From positions 124,001-188,000 of the forward strand of contig NZ_WBKB01000003.1 of the NCBI RefSeq assembly GCF_008831155.1: 64,000 nt of DNA. The letters run 5' to 3'. How positions within the stretch are numbered: position 1 is the stretch's first letter; the number at the start of each line of letters is the position of its first letter. Origin of the DNA: Gulosibacter chungangensis (lineage in GTDB: Bacteria > Actinomycetota > Actinomycetes > Actinomycetales > Microbacteriaceae). Below the pieces are notes generated by a model that saw only the letters and a list, made by a program, of their open reading frames with translations, was not told the DNA's origin and ran no database searches. Shown here one piece after another: positions 1 through 8,719 of this stretch. The translations under genes and the position numbers were made by a program.

Positions 1-1
1 T

Positions 2-1210
2 GTCGGGTTCATGTTGCCCTCGGCCGCAGCGGAGCGGGTGAATGAGCACCTCGCCTCGACCGAAATCTCCGTAACGGTGGATGGCGAGAGCGCGCTTGTC
101 AAGGGATCTGCGCTCGGTGCATCCACGGACGCCGAAGCTTTGGCAGCACAGGCCCTTACCGATCGGCCACTGTGGAATATCGGCGCGTGGTCCGGAGAAG
201 AAATTCGACCCGACATTGCCTACCACGATGCCACGACGAATGAGACCCTGCGCGAGGCGTTCCCCAACCAGTCCAGCGACCCCGAGGATGCCACCATTGA
301 ATTCAGTGACGGGGAGTTCCTGGTCATTGAAGCTACCGAAGGTCAGGGCGTAAACCCCGACTCGGTGGAGGCGGCGTTCAACGCGGCGCTCTACGAAGCT
401 ACCGAACCTGTGGAGGCTTCCGTAGTGACGCATGAAGCTGATATCAGTACCGCATCCGCGATTGAAACGGCGAACCAGCTCAACACCCTCAAGAGCGAAG
501 CCGGTTTCTATAGTGGCGAAGAGCGCACGCTCGCGATCGAGCCGGAGGTGTTCGCCTCCTGGGTTGAATTCACACCAAATCCGGAAGCCGGGAAGATCGA
601 GTTCACGATTGCGGCCGACGCTGCGGCAATTGACCCGCTGGTGCAACAACTGCCGGACCTGGTGTATCAGGAACCGGTTGACGGCACCGCGATTGTGAAT
701 TCCAATGGCGATGTTCTTGATGAGCTAGAGCCGACGATCGATGGCACGTCGCTGGATAGCACCGAGGGTATTGCCGATGCGTTTGTTGCGCAGCTGCTCG
801 AGCAGGATGTCACTTTCACGCTCGAACCGACGGTGGTTGAGGCGCAGACCGCAACGATCGAATACACCCTCGAAGTCGATCTCAGCGAGCAAATGCTGTA
901 CGTCAAAGAAAACGGTGTGGTGGTCGATTCCTGGCTGGTTTCCACCGGTACCGACGCCACTCCAACCACTCTGGGGCACTACTCGATTGGCTGGCGCACG
1001 CCCATCCAAACGATGTACGGGGACGACTACGTACAGCCGGACGTCAAATGGCCGATGTACTTCAACGGTGACGAGGCCTTCCATGGCGTCTATTGGCACA
1101 GCAATTGGGGTACGCCCATGAGCCACGGCTGTGTGGGTATGCCCGATGACCGGGCCAAGCAAATCTACGACTGGGCGCCCGAGGGTACTGACGTCATCAT
1201 TCGCGCCTAA
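2..1210 (+). CDS. L,D-transpeptidase (YkuD) with peptidoglycan-binding-type repeats, 5' partial
   Basis: The reading frame is open to the left edge, so the N-terminus lies outside the window; the first in-window ATG (11) is probably internal. The last ~125 residues form a YkuD domain: an upstream His in HGVYWHSN and the catalytic motif SHGCVGM near residues 371-377 (counted from ATG 11), with Cys374 as the expected nucleophile. The ~250 residues before it look like two copies of the PG_binding_4 (VanW/YoaR-type) module, roughly 20-120 and 150-265. The family makes 3-3 cross-links in peptidoglycan outside the membrane; a membrane anchor or signal would sit in the missing part. It is followed by a separate zinc lipoprotein gene on the same strand. 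Confidence 0.88.
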   Translation, partial: VGFMLPSAAAERVNEHLASTEISVTVDGESALVKGSALGASTDAEALAAQALTDRPLWNIGAWSGEEIRPDIAYHDATTNETLREAFPNQSSDPEDATIEFSDGEFLVIEATEGQGVNPDSVEAAFNAALYEATEPVEASVVTHEADISTASAIETANQLNTLKSEAGFYSGEERTLAIEPEVFASWVEFTPNPEAGKIEFTIAADAAAIDPLVQQLPDLVYQEPVDGTAIVNSNGDVLDELEPTIDGTSLDSTEGIADAFVAQLLEQDVTFTLEPTVVEAQTATIEYTLEVDLSEQMLYVKENGVVVDSWLVSTGTDATPTTLGHYSIGWRTPIQTMYGDDYVQPDVKWPMYFNGDEAFHGVYWHSNWGTPMSHGCVGMPDDRAKQIYDWAPEGTDVIIRA

Positions 1211-1271
1211 AGCCCTGGCGGTCTAGCCCGCTGCCACACTCGATGGGCGAGCGACACGCATCTCCATGTAA

Positions 1272-1286
1272 TGAGAATGAGAATCA
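1272..1286. promoter_or_regulatory. Zur-like operator upstream of the zinc lipoprotein gene
   Basis: The 15-mer TGAGAATGAGAATCA resembles the imperfect palindromic Zur box of actinobacteria (TGAnAATnATTnTCA-like). It lies about 70 bases before the aztD-like ATG, where a zinc-starvation operator would be expected. The dyad is imperfect, so this is a proposal from similarity and context. Confidence 0.45.
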
Positions 1287-1356
1287 ATAGCGTATTGTGA
1301 TTCGTGCACTTACTCATTCCAGTTGGAGAGGACTGCTCGAAACAGAGCAACCAGTT

Positions 1357-2640
1357 ATGACCACGAAGAACATTCGCACCGCTTTTGCCGCGGTCGCCTT
1401 CACCTCACTCTTAGCACTCACCGGATGCGCAGCAACCGGTGCCGCGTCACCAACCAGCTCCGGAACGGCCGCCAGCGAAGAGCACGATCATGAGCACGAT
1501 CATGACCACGAAGGCGGCGAAGCCACTGAAGCTGCCGGACCAACCCCGCGGGTAGTGGTGACCTACGACGGCGGACTCATGGTGCTGGATTCGGCAACCC
1601 TCGAGGTGGTGGCCGATTACGAGCTTGACGGATTCAACCGAGTGAACGCGGCCGGTGACGGTCGACACGTGCTTGTCTCCACCACCGGCGGTTGGGCCCT
1701 CCTCGATACCGGCACCTGGACCGAGCCGCACGGCGACCACACCCACTCGTACACCGCCGAGCCGGCGCTCTACGACGTCGTTGTTGATGCGGAAGCTCCC
1801 GGGCACGTGGTCGTGCACGACGGTCTGACCACCCTCTTCGATGATGGCACCGGGGAAGTCACCGTCATTCCGACGGCAGATTGGACCGAGATTGCCGAAA
1901 CCGGGACGGTGGAGCCGGTTCGCACCTACACCACCGAGAATCCACACCACGGCGTGGCCATGGCCTCGCAAGATGACACGCTTTTTGTGACTGAGGGTAA
2001 CGAGACCGACCGTGATGGCGCATCCCTCCTCAATGGCGCGGATGAAAAGATCGTCACCAATGACCAGTGCCCCGGTGTGCACGGCGAAACCGTGGTGGGG
2101 GAGAGCATTCTCGTCGGCTGCGAAGATGGCGTGCTGCTGCTCCACGGTGACCACTTCCACAAGATCGATGCCGAAGGTGAGTTCGCTCGCATTGGCAACG
2201 CGCACGCGGTAGAGGGTTCTGCGATCGTGCTCGGCGACTACAAGACCGATCCGGATGCTGGCAACGGCCTGCAGCAGATCTCGCTCATCGACACCGATGC
2301 TGAAGCGATCTCGGTGGTCGAGGTTGGTTCCACTTACACCTGGCGCGGGCTGGACCGCGGTCTTGACGGCTCGGCGCTCGTGCTCGGTGAAGACGGTGGG
2401 CTGCGCGTGATCGATGCTGAAAGCGGCGAGATTACCTCCACGATCGAGGTGATCAGCAGCTGGACCGCGCCGGTGGAATGGCAGGAGGCCCATCCTGCCA
2501 TCGCCCAGGAGCGTGGCTACGTCTACGTGACTGAGCCGGCAACAAGCGAAATTCACAAGGTCGACTATGTCTCGGGAGAAGTGGTGGACTCTGCAGTCCT
2601 GCCACACGCCACGAACGAGCTCGTGGTCGTCACCGGCTAG
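1357..2640 (+). CDS. aztD: AztD-like periplasmic-type zinc metallochaperone lipoprotein
   Basis: The 427-residue product begins with a lipoprotein signal (lipobox ALTGC, Cys24) and then a His/Asp/Glu-rich loop (EEHDHEHDHDHE, about residues 40-51). The rest looks like a beta-propeller with regular TYDGGLMVLD / LLDTGTW / RVIDAESGE blades and further His clusters (HGDHTH, ENPHH, HGDHFHK). This matches AztD, which binds zinc outside the membrane and passes it to the AztC binding protein of the AztABC importer. No aztABC genes are visible here, so the partner must be elsewhere. Start: ATG 1357 places the signal peptide at the N-terminus; an upstream GTG at 1297 would add 20 residues unlike a signal. 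Transcription may be zinc-regulated through the box at 1272. Confidence 0.8.
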   Translation: MTTKNIRTAFAAVAFTSLLALTGCAATGAASPTSSGTAASEEHDHEHDHDHEGGEATEAAGPTPRVVVTYDGGLMVLDSATLEVVADYELDGFNRVNAAGDGRHVLVSTTGGWALLDTGTWTEPHGDHTHSYTAEPALYDVVVDAEAPGHVVVHDGLTTLFDDGTGEVTVIPTADWTEIAETGTVEPVRTYTTENPHHGVAMASQDDTLFVTEGNETDRDGASLLNGADEKIVTNDQCPGVHGETVVGESILVGCEDGVLLLHGDHFHKIDAEGEFARIGNAHAVEGSAIVLGDYKTDPDAGNGLQQISLIDTDAEAISVVEVGSTYTWRGLDRGLDGSALVLGEDGGLRVIDAESGEITSTIEVISSWTAPVEWQEAHPAIAQERGYVYVTEPATSEIHKVDYVSGEVVDSAVLPHATNELVVVTG

Positions 2641-2652
2641 CGAGCACTCGTG

Positions 2653-3587
2653 CGGGCGGTCATCAGGGCGGATGCGGGTAATCTTCCCTTCAAATCGGAG
2701 CGGGATGAGCAGCTCCGCAACCGTGCGGCCGACCAGCTTCGGGTCGGAGACGATGAAGTAGCGAAAGTCAACTACGGAGCGGTCATGGGCGAGGTTTTCT
2801 TCTACATGGATGCCCAGCGCCCGTTGGGCTCGAAGAACCGCTTCGGGAGCGCCCACGACGAGGATACGGTCGCCTGCTCGCAGGAGTTCCGAGGGCGAAG
2901 CCGCTGAAATGTTGCCGCCGCGCTCGAGGTAGGACACGCGCACCTCGCCCGTGTCGCTCCCGGGGATTTCGGCGATTCCGGGAACTTCGTTGACCCGCAT
3001 TGAATGCTCGACCGCCACTGTGCAGGCCGCAAGCCCGGCAGTGCCCGGGGGTTGGGGTCTTTCTTTGCGGGGAGCGTGCCGCGGGCAACGAAGGTCACAA
3101 TGATCATCGCGATGACCACACCGACGGGGTGCGCGATGGAATAACCGACGGCGGGCTCCGGGCTACCACCCGCGGCGGTGGTGGCAGCGGCGAGTGCCGG
3201 GGTGGAGGTGAGGGCGCTGGCCATGAGCCCGGCAGTGAGTTCTGCGCCAATGTTGAAGATGCGGTTCGCCAAGATAGCCAAGGCGGAAAACACCACAAGC
3301 AGGATGAGCGCACCTACCATCAGCGGTGCCTGCCGTCGAAGATCCTCGAAGAACGACGCCCCTGAGGCGAGGCCGACCGTGTAGACGAACAGGGCGAGAC
3401 CAATGGACTGCACGATCTCTAATCCGGTGCCGAGATTCGGATCGAGAGCGCCGAGTGCGAGGCCGACAAAGAGGGCTCCGGCGGCACCAAACTTAAGCGG
3501 CCCGAACGGTATCGCACCGACCAGTGTGCCGAGGGCGGCAGTGAGAAAGAGCGTCAACAGCGGTGACGCAACCAGAAGTTCGACCAC
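2653..3587 (-). pseudogene. AspT/YidE-type transporter fragment with TrkA-C domain, frameshifted and 3'-truncated
   Basis: From a GTG at 3587, about 178 residues match the N-terminal half of AspT/YidE/YbjL-type permeases (five or six membrane segments; motifs such as GLFVYTVGL-like LALFVYTVGLASG and ALTSTPALAAAT). Near 3035-3050 the frame changes: the continuation, VAVEHSMRVNEVPG then a TrkA-C (RCK_C) domain with DRILVVGAPEAV, lies in another frame, as after a one-base loss. A second TrkA-C start (DPKLVGRTVAELLIPLRF) stops making sense after about 2653, right next to the end of aztD. An intact family member would have over 500 residues including a second membrane half, so this is a remnant. 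Confidence 0.8.
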
Positions 3588-3782
3588 TCTTCAAAGGTAG
3601 CTTCAATCCTGGCGACACGCCGATCAGTCGCGACTTGATCCGCGTGAATACGCGGATTGCGGCCAAAATCTAGAAAAATGCAAATGCATGGAATAAGTTA
3701 AAGCTGAAACCAATTGCATCTCAGGTCGGCGCGAGTAAAAGCGTCGCATGAGGACTTCAACCGAGTAACTTCAGGAGAAAAA

Positions 3783-4361
3783 TTGACCAAGATCGCAATC
3801 ATCACCTCGAGCATCCGCCCCAACCGCATCAGCATCCAGGCTGCCGAATGGATCAAGGCGCAGGCTGACCAGCGCGGCGATGCCGAGTACGAGATTGTCG
3901 ACATCGCGAGCTACAACCTCCCGGTGTGGGATGGTGCTCCGGGCGCCGAAGCTCCGAACGAGCAGGGCAAGGCGTTCTCCGCAAAGATTGCTGAGTTTGA
4001 CGGCTTCGTCTTCGTGGTGAGCGAATACAACCACGGTATTTCGGGTGCGCTCAAGAACGCCCTCGACTACCTCCAGCCAGAACTGCACAACAAGGCTGCC
4101 GGATTCGCTTCCTACGGTTCTGCCATGGGTGTTCGCGCGGTAGAGAACCTCCGCGTCGTGCTCTCGGAGGCGCAGGTCGCGCACGTTCGTAACGCCGCGC
4201 AGTTCTCGCTCTTCACCGACATTGAGAACTTCTCGACCTTCAAGCCCTCGGAGATGGGCGCTGCTTCGCTCGCACCGATGCTCGACCAGCTCATCGTCTG
4301 GACCAAGGCTATGGAAGCTGTCCGCGCTGGCCAGTTCGCGCTTGAGGGCGCAAACGCCTAA
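3783..4361 (+). CDS. NADPH-dependent FMN reductase family protein
   Basis: The 192-residue protein has the flavodoxin-like fold of NADPH-dependent FMN reductases / ArsH-type quinone reductases: IAIITSSIRPNRIS at the N-terminus binds the FMN phosphate, and EYNHGISGALKNALDYL is the typical flavin-loop region near residues 79-96. Such soluble enzymes reduce FMN, quinones or azo compounds; the substrate is not evident. I chose the TTG at 3783 because a GGAG sits 5 bases before it and the family motif starts immediately after; an upstream ATG (3714) would add 23 atypical residues. The gene stands alone and ends before a strong bidirectional terminator. Confidence 0.85.
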   Translation: MTKIAIITSSIRPNRISIQAAEWIKAQADQRGDAEYEIVDIASYNLPVWDGAPGAEAPNEQGKAFSAKIAEFDGFVFVVSEYNHGISGALKNALDYLQPELHNKAAGFASYGSAMGVRAVENLRVVLSEAQVAHVRNAAQFSLFTDIENFSTFKPSEMGAASLAPMLDQLIVWTKAMEAVRAGQFALEGANA

Positions 4362-4416
4362 TGTAGACGCCTCATTCCCTCGAAGTACGCGACTATCGCA
4401 ACGTCGAGAATGCTAA

Positions 4417-4454
4417 GCAAAGGCCTGGACCCAAATTTGGATCCAGGCCTTTGC
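4417..4454. terminator. bidirectional hairpin between convergent genes
   Basis: Perfect arms GCAAAGGCCTGGA and TCCAGGCCTTTGC flank a short AT-rich loop between the convergent FMN reductase and GNAT-AAA+ genes. A/T runs at both outer ends make it suitable for both directions. Confidence 0.8.
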
Positions 4455-4505
4455 CGTCCCCGAAGGCATCCACTATCTCGCCCGGCGGCGATGCCGGCGC
4501 CGGCC

Positions 4506-5795
4506 CTAGAGGCGCGCGATCTCTTCGATGTCTTCCTCGAATTCCGCGTTGACTTCGGCGGAGACCGTCGTACGCGTCTGCGCGGTGGCGGTCAAAAAGT
4601 CGTCCAGGGTCGGGCCGCTGGAGGTATCCTCAGTTGCTACAGCTCGCTCGAGTGCGGTTTGCGAGGCGCTGCGCGCTGCGAACTCAATATCGGCGGGGGA
4701 GAAGCCTTCGGTGGCCTGCACGAGCGCGTCGAAGTCGAGCTCCGGCGCCGACTTTTCCGGCACGAACCCTTCCCAGATCGCCCGTCGCGCTGCGGCGTCG
4801 GGCAGACCAATCGGAATCACATAGTCGAAGCGCCCGTGCCGCAGGAACGCGGGATCCAGCGCTCGGATAAAGTTTGTCGCGCAGATCAGCAGCCGTCCCG
4901 GCTTTTCGCGGAAGGCCGGGATTAGCTTCAACAACTCATTCGTCACGCCTTGCATGGGTGAGGGCGGCTCGCCGCCTCGCTTTACCGCGATCTCTTCCAC
5001 TTCGTCAATAAACACCACCGCGTGCTCGAGGTGTTCAATCTTCTCGAATGTCTCGCGGAGCTCACCCGCAAGTCCCTTGGGGGATGCGGCGAGGCGGGAT
5101 GGGAAAACTTCCACAAACGGCCATTCCAGCCTCGAGGCGATGCCCTTGGCAAAGGTGGTCTTGCCGGTTCCCGGAGGGCCAAAGAGCACGATTGCGCGGG
5201 GAGGTACGACGCCAAAATCCTGCGCGAGGTCAGGGTCCGAAAGGGGCAGCACAAGTCGCCGCTCCAGGATCTGCTTTTCCTGCTGCATCCCACCGATGTT
5301 GTCCCAACGGTCGCGGGCAAGCATCCGTCCGCCCAGGTCACGCAAGAGCGCGAGTTCCTCCTGGCTCACCGGCACCTGGCGTTCGAAATATCGCAGGTGG
5401 CGCTTATCGGCATAGCCCGCGCGAGTGAGGGACTGCACGTGCTCCTCGCCATCGGGGACTAAAATCGACACGCGCTGGATGCCGAGGGCAGCGAGCCGCT
5501 GTTCGGCCGCCCCGAGCATTGCCCGGCTAATGCCGCGGCGCTGCCACGCCTTCGCCACGGCAAAAAACACGATCCACGCCTGGTCGTGCGCCGCACGGGC
5601 GATCGTTGCGCCGACCACTTCGTCACCGACCACTGCGACTATCGCGGTATCCACACGCGAGGACGCGAGTACCTCACTCAGTGAGTAGACGGGCTCGGTA
5701 CCCGTGGCTCGGTATTCTTCCCAGAGCTTGAGCAGTCCGTCAACATCGGTCGGTTGGAGATCGCGAATGCGCCAGTTCGTCACGTGTGGCCCCAT
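4506..5795 (-). CDS. GNAT acetyltransferase fused to AAA+ ATPase
   Basis: Residues ~8-140 are a GNAT domain (acetyl-CoA loop around KAWQRRGISRAML, residues 82-94). Residues ~163-410 are a classic AAA module close to FtsH/Cdc48/spastin types: Walker A GPPGTGKT (206-213), Walker B VVFIDEVEE (260-268), sensor-1 CATN (305-308) and second region of homology with Arg finger in RHGRFD (319-324). The C-terminal helical lid includes GFSPADIEFAARSA. All key ATPase residues are present, so it should hydrolyse ATP as an oligomer. The fusion suggests energy-driven remodelling of an acetylated target, which is inference. No protease domain or membrane segment is seen. It is a single-gene unit transcribed away from the MFS/TetR pair. 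Confidence 0.88.
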   Translation of the reverse strand: MGPHVTNWRIRDLQPTDVDGLLKLWEEYRATGTEPVYSLSEVLASSRVDTAIVAVVGDEVVGATIARAAHDQAWIVFFAVAKAWQRRGISRAMLGAAEQRLAALGIQRVSILVPDGEEHVQSLTRAGYADKRHLRYFERQVPVSQEELALLRDLGGRMLARDRWDNIGGMQQEKQILERRLVLPLSDPDLAQDFGVVPPRAIVLFGPPGTGKTTFAKGIASRLEWPFVEVFPSRLAASPKGLAGELRETFEKIEHLEHAVVFIDEVEEIAVKRGGEPPSPMQGVTNELLKLIPAFREKPGRLLICATNFIRALDPAFLRHGRFDYVIPIGLPDAAARRAIWEGFVPEKSAPELDFDALVQATEGFSPADIEFAARSASQTALERAVATEDTSSGPTLDDFLTATAQTRTTVSAEVNAEFEEDIEEIARL

Positions 5796-5880
5796 ACTTC
5801 TTCGTAGTCTGGTGAGTGGTACTCGCTAGATTACGTGGAAATATGGGGCCACGGTTCGGCTTCGCGCGAAGACGCTTGGC

Positions 5881-7542
5881 TTATTCCTGCTTAGGGCGTG
5901 AGTCCAGAACTTCCTGTTCCTGAGCCTCACCAAAGGTGAGGTTCTCTTGGATGCGGATGGCACCGGTGGTCACCGGAAGGTGCCCGTCCGAGAGTGTGTC
6001 CGCCACGACTTCCTCGCGCTCGATCTTCGTGGCCAGTGGCACGACCTTAATGAAAGCAACCATCAGCAAGCTTGCGATCACTAGCGGCACCATGAAGAGG
6101 AAGATCGGCATGAGGGCTTCGTTATAGCCATGCACGACGACCGAACGGACTTCATCCGGAAGGGAATTGACGAGGTCCGGGGTAAGTGAACTTACGCCGT
6201 CGCTTGGGGCCGCCGCAGCGGGCAGGTTTTCGGTGAGGATCGAACTGAGTCGGCTGACAAAGAGTGAACCCACGATGGCGGAGCCGAGGCTGCCGCCGAC
6301 CTGGCGGAAGAAGTTGTTTGCGGCGGTTGCGGTACCGACCACGCGGTTTGGGAAGGTGTTTTGCACGACTAGCGTGAGTACCTGCTGCGCGAGGCCCAAG
6401 CCGACACCAATGATGCCGAGGTTGACGCAGACCAACCAGGTGGGCGTCTCATACGTGACGAAGGACAGCAATCCAATGCCCATGGCAAGAACAATCGTGC
6501 CGAGGATCGGCCAAAGCTTGTATTGCCCGGTGCGCGAGATCAGCATCCCCGTGAGCACCGACACGATCAACATGCAGGCCATCATGGGAATCATCAAGAA
6601 ACCCGCGTCCTGCGGGGTCGCCCCAACTGCCATCTGGAAGTAGGTCGGCATATAGCCGATCGCGCCAAACATTGGCACGGCGATGAGCAAACCCGCGATG
6701 GTCGGCAGCGTGAAATTGCGCTTCTTGAACATTGACATCGGAATGATGGGGGACTGCGCACGGGACTCGGCCCAGATAAAGAGGCCCGCAAAGACAAGGC
6801 AGCCGATGCCGAGGCCGATGATCTGCGGGGACAGCCACGCGTAGGTCGCGCCGCCCCAGGTTGCCATCAGGATGAGGCAGCTGGTGGCAATTGCGAGCAG
6901 TGCCATGCCGAGGTAATCGAGTTTGGGTCGTTCCGCAACGCCACGCTTCGGAAGGCGCAGCAGCACAATGGTCGCGATGAGTGCGATGGCGCCGAGGGGT
7001 ACGTTCATCCAGAATGCCCAGCGCCATCCCGGGCCCTGGGTGAGCCAGCCACCGATGAGCGGACCGGCCACGGAAGAGAACGCGAACACGCCGCCCATGA
7101 TGCCCATGTACTTGCCTCGCTCGCGCGCGGGCACCACGTCGGCGATGGCAGCCTGCGACAGAATCATGAGGCCACCACCACCGAGGCCCTGAATCAGCCT
7201 GGCCACGATGAGGATTTCCATGGTTTGCGCGAGGCCACCGATAACCGAGCCTACGAGGAATACCGAGATTGCCCCGAGCAGCACCGGCTTTCGTCCGAGC
7301 AGGTCGCTGATATTGCCGTAGATCGGCATCATGATGGTGGCGGAGAGTAAGTAGGCCGTGGTCACCCACATCATGTGCTCAACGCCGTGCAATTCGCCGA
7401 CGATCGTCGGCAGCGCGCTCGACAGCACCATTTGGCTCAGGGATGCGAGCAGCATGATCACCATTAGGGTGACAAACAGCGGGAGAATGCGTCGCGGGGT
7501 CAGCGTGGTGGCGGACTCCGCAGGTTTCTTTAGGTCAGCCAT
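5881..7542 (-). CDS. MFS drug exporter, DHA2 (14-TMS) family
   Basis: The 553-residue protein has about 14 hydrophobic segments and DHA2 marks: ALPTIVGELHG in the first periplasmic loop, GNISDLLGRKPVLL (MFS motif A) in loop 2-3, and RLIQGLGGGGLM (motif B). Family members are proton-driven exporters of hydrophobic cations, antibiotics or other toxic compounds; the substrate cannot be read from sequence. The start codon lies inside the 3' end of the upstream tetR gene (13-base overlap), so the two are translated from one mRNA and probably controlled by that repressor. The C-terminal ~60 residues are a polar cytoplasmic tail. Confidence 0.9.
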   Translation of the reverse strand: MADLKKPAESATTLTPRRILPLFVTLMVIMLLASLSQMVLSSALPTIVGELHGVEHMMWVTTAYLLSATIMMPIYGNISDLLGRKPVLLGAISVFLVGSVIGGLAQTMEILIVARLIQGLGGGGLMILSQAAIADVVPARERGKYMGIMGGVFAFSSVAGPLIGGWLTQGPGWRWAFWMNVPLGAIALIATIVLLRLPKRGVAERPKLDYLGMALLAIATSCLILMATWGGATYAWLSPQIIGLGIGCLVFAGLFIWAESRAQSPIIPMSMFKKRNFTLPTIAGLLIAVPMFGAIGYMPTYFQMAVGATPQDAGFLMIPMMACMLIVSVLTGMLISRTGQYKLWPILGTIVLAMGIGLLSFVTYETPTWLVCVNLGIIGVGLGLAQQVLTLVVQNTFPNRVVGTATAANNFFRQVGGSLGSAIVGSLFVSRLSSILTENLPAAAAPSDGVSSLTPDLVNSLPDEVRSVVVHGYNEALMPIFLFMVPLVIASLLMVAFIKVVPLATKIEREEVVADTLSDGHLPVTTGAIRIQENLTFGEAQEQEVLDSRPKQE

Positions 7543-8165
7543 ATTGAAGTCTGAATTACCTCTCGAAAAGTAGTGATTGCCGAGGCGACGGCCTCCGTGC
7601 CCTGTTCTGGAATCGCGTCTGGGTTCTTGGTGAAGGCGAATCGAAGAATGGTGTGGGCATAGAGCGTGAGGGCGCGGGCCGCGTCCTCGGCGGATTGGTT
7701 GAATTGCTTTGGTGACTCTTCCGCAATGCGAAGCATTTCCTTGAGCACGACGGGTTCGACCAGCTGCTCAACTCCGACTGAGAGGTGCTTTACTCGCGAA
7801 CCTAATTCGGGGAGCGTTTTCATCAGCTTTCGCCGGCGAGCGCGCCCCTCTTCGTAGGGGTAGCTCGCGCGGATCACTGCCAAGGTGAGATCAACGGTGC
7901 GGTGGGCGAGATCTTCGTCACTGTGCTCGAACGCCTCGAGTGCGGCGTCTGGAATAGACGGCTCTAAGGCACCGAGAATGGCGTCTTCTTTGCTTGGGAA
8001 GTAGTTAAAGAAGGTGCGTTTGGAGACGCCGGCCTGCGAGGAGATTTTTTCGATCGTGGTTTGCGTCCACCCGTGTGCCAACGCGAGTTCTGCCGCCGCA
8101 TTGTGAATCGCCGTCCACGTATCGATGCGATTGCGCTCGCGGAGACTCATATCGGAAGTTTGCAT
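7530..8165 (-). CDS. TetR-family transcriptional regulator of the MFS pump
   Basis: A 211-residue (or 206-residue, ATG 8150) regulator. The N-terminal helix-turn-helix is clear: TIEKISSQAGVSKRTFFNYFPSKEDAI, and the C-terminal part is a helical ligand-binding domain with no recognisable family. I prefer the ATG at 8165 or 8150 over the long upstream extension, since TetR proteins begin 10-25 residues before the HTH. It overlaps the start of the MFS gene, and a perfect palindrome lies just upstream, so autoregulation and pump repression are likely. Confidence 0.88.
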   Translation of the reverse strand: MQTSDMSLRERNRIDTWTAIHNAAAELALAHGWTQTTIEKISSQAGVSKRTFFNYFPSKEDAILGALEPSIPDAALEAFEHSDEDLAHRTVDLTLAVIRASYPYEEGRARRRKLMKTLPELGSRVKHLSVGVEQLVEPVVLKEMLRIAEESPKQFNQSAEDAARALTLYAHTILRFAFTKNPDAIPEQGTEAVASAITTFREVIQTSIWLT

Positions 8166-8184
8166 AAGTAAATAATATGCAGGA

Positions 8185-8198
8185 GTGCAAACTTGCAC
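8185..8198. promoter_or_regulatory. candidate TetR operator palindrome
   Basis: GTGCAA-AC-TTGCAC is a perfect 6+2+6 inverted repeat 20 bases upstream of the tetR start, with further TGCAA half-sites at about 8201-8206 and 8226-8231. It lies in the promoter region of the tetR-MFS operon, which is the expected place for an autorepressor site. Confidence 0.6.
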
Positions 8199-8320
8199 AA
8201 GTGCAATACGTGCATCGCTGCAATTGTCACGAGGTTGCGGAGGTAATCGAGCCTTGGTGGGATGCGCAGGGTGGCAATCTCGCACGTCTCACTCGCTGCG
8301 AGGCGCCTAGACTCGAGCGC

Positions 8321-8701
8321 ATGATTGATGATGGCGCGCGCTGCCCCTGCGGAACCGGCTTGGTCTACGGAGAGTGCTGCGGACGCTGGCATCGCGGGGA
8401 GGCGGCCCCCACGGCCGAGGCGCTCATGCGCTCGCGCTACTGTGCCTTTGCGCTCGGGCTCGTGGACTACCTATTGGCGTCCTGGCACCCGCAGGCTAGG
8501 CCCCAGCAGCTGGAACTCGATGCGAGCATCCAATGGCGAAGGCTCGACATTCTGCGCACCGAGGCCGGTGGACCTTTTGATTGTGAAGGCGTTGTCGAGT
8601 TCGAGGCTCGCTATCGGAGCCTCGAGGGGCGCGGTGCCCAGCACGAAGTGAGTCGATTCACCCGCGAAGGCGGCCGCTGGTTCTATCTCGGCGAGGCCTG
8701 A
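8321..8701 (+). CDS. YchJ/UPF0225-family SEC-C-motif protein
   Basis: The 126-residue protein opens with a Cys-rich zinc-binding SEC-C-type motif (CPCGTG...YGECCGRWH) followed by TAEALMRSRYCAFALGLVDYLLASWHP, the signature of the YchJ family, and ends in an NTF2-like domain (EGVVEFEARYR...WFYLGE). Function is unknown; members are small soluble zinc proteins. The ATG at 8321 is chosen because homologues start here and TAGACT lies exactly 7 bases before it, a leaderless arrangement; a longer frame from 8177 covers the neighbouring operator region and is not credible. It converges on the XRE-cupin gene. Confidence 0.88.
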   Translation: MIDDGARCPCGTGLVYGECCGRWHRGEAAPTAEALMRSRYCAFALGLVDYLLASWHPQARPQQLELDASIQWRRLDILRTEAGGPFDCEGVVEFEARYRSLEGRGAQHEVSRFTREGGRWFYLGEA

Positions 8702-8719
8702 GTTTAATATCGCCGGGGC

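Noticed and set aside
1447-3018. Long minus-strand frame (523 codons) across aztD
   Set aside because: Only its first ~122 codons are real (transporter remnant). The rest is the shadow of the intact aztD gene in high-GC DNA.
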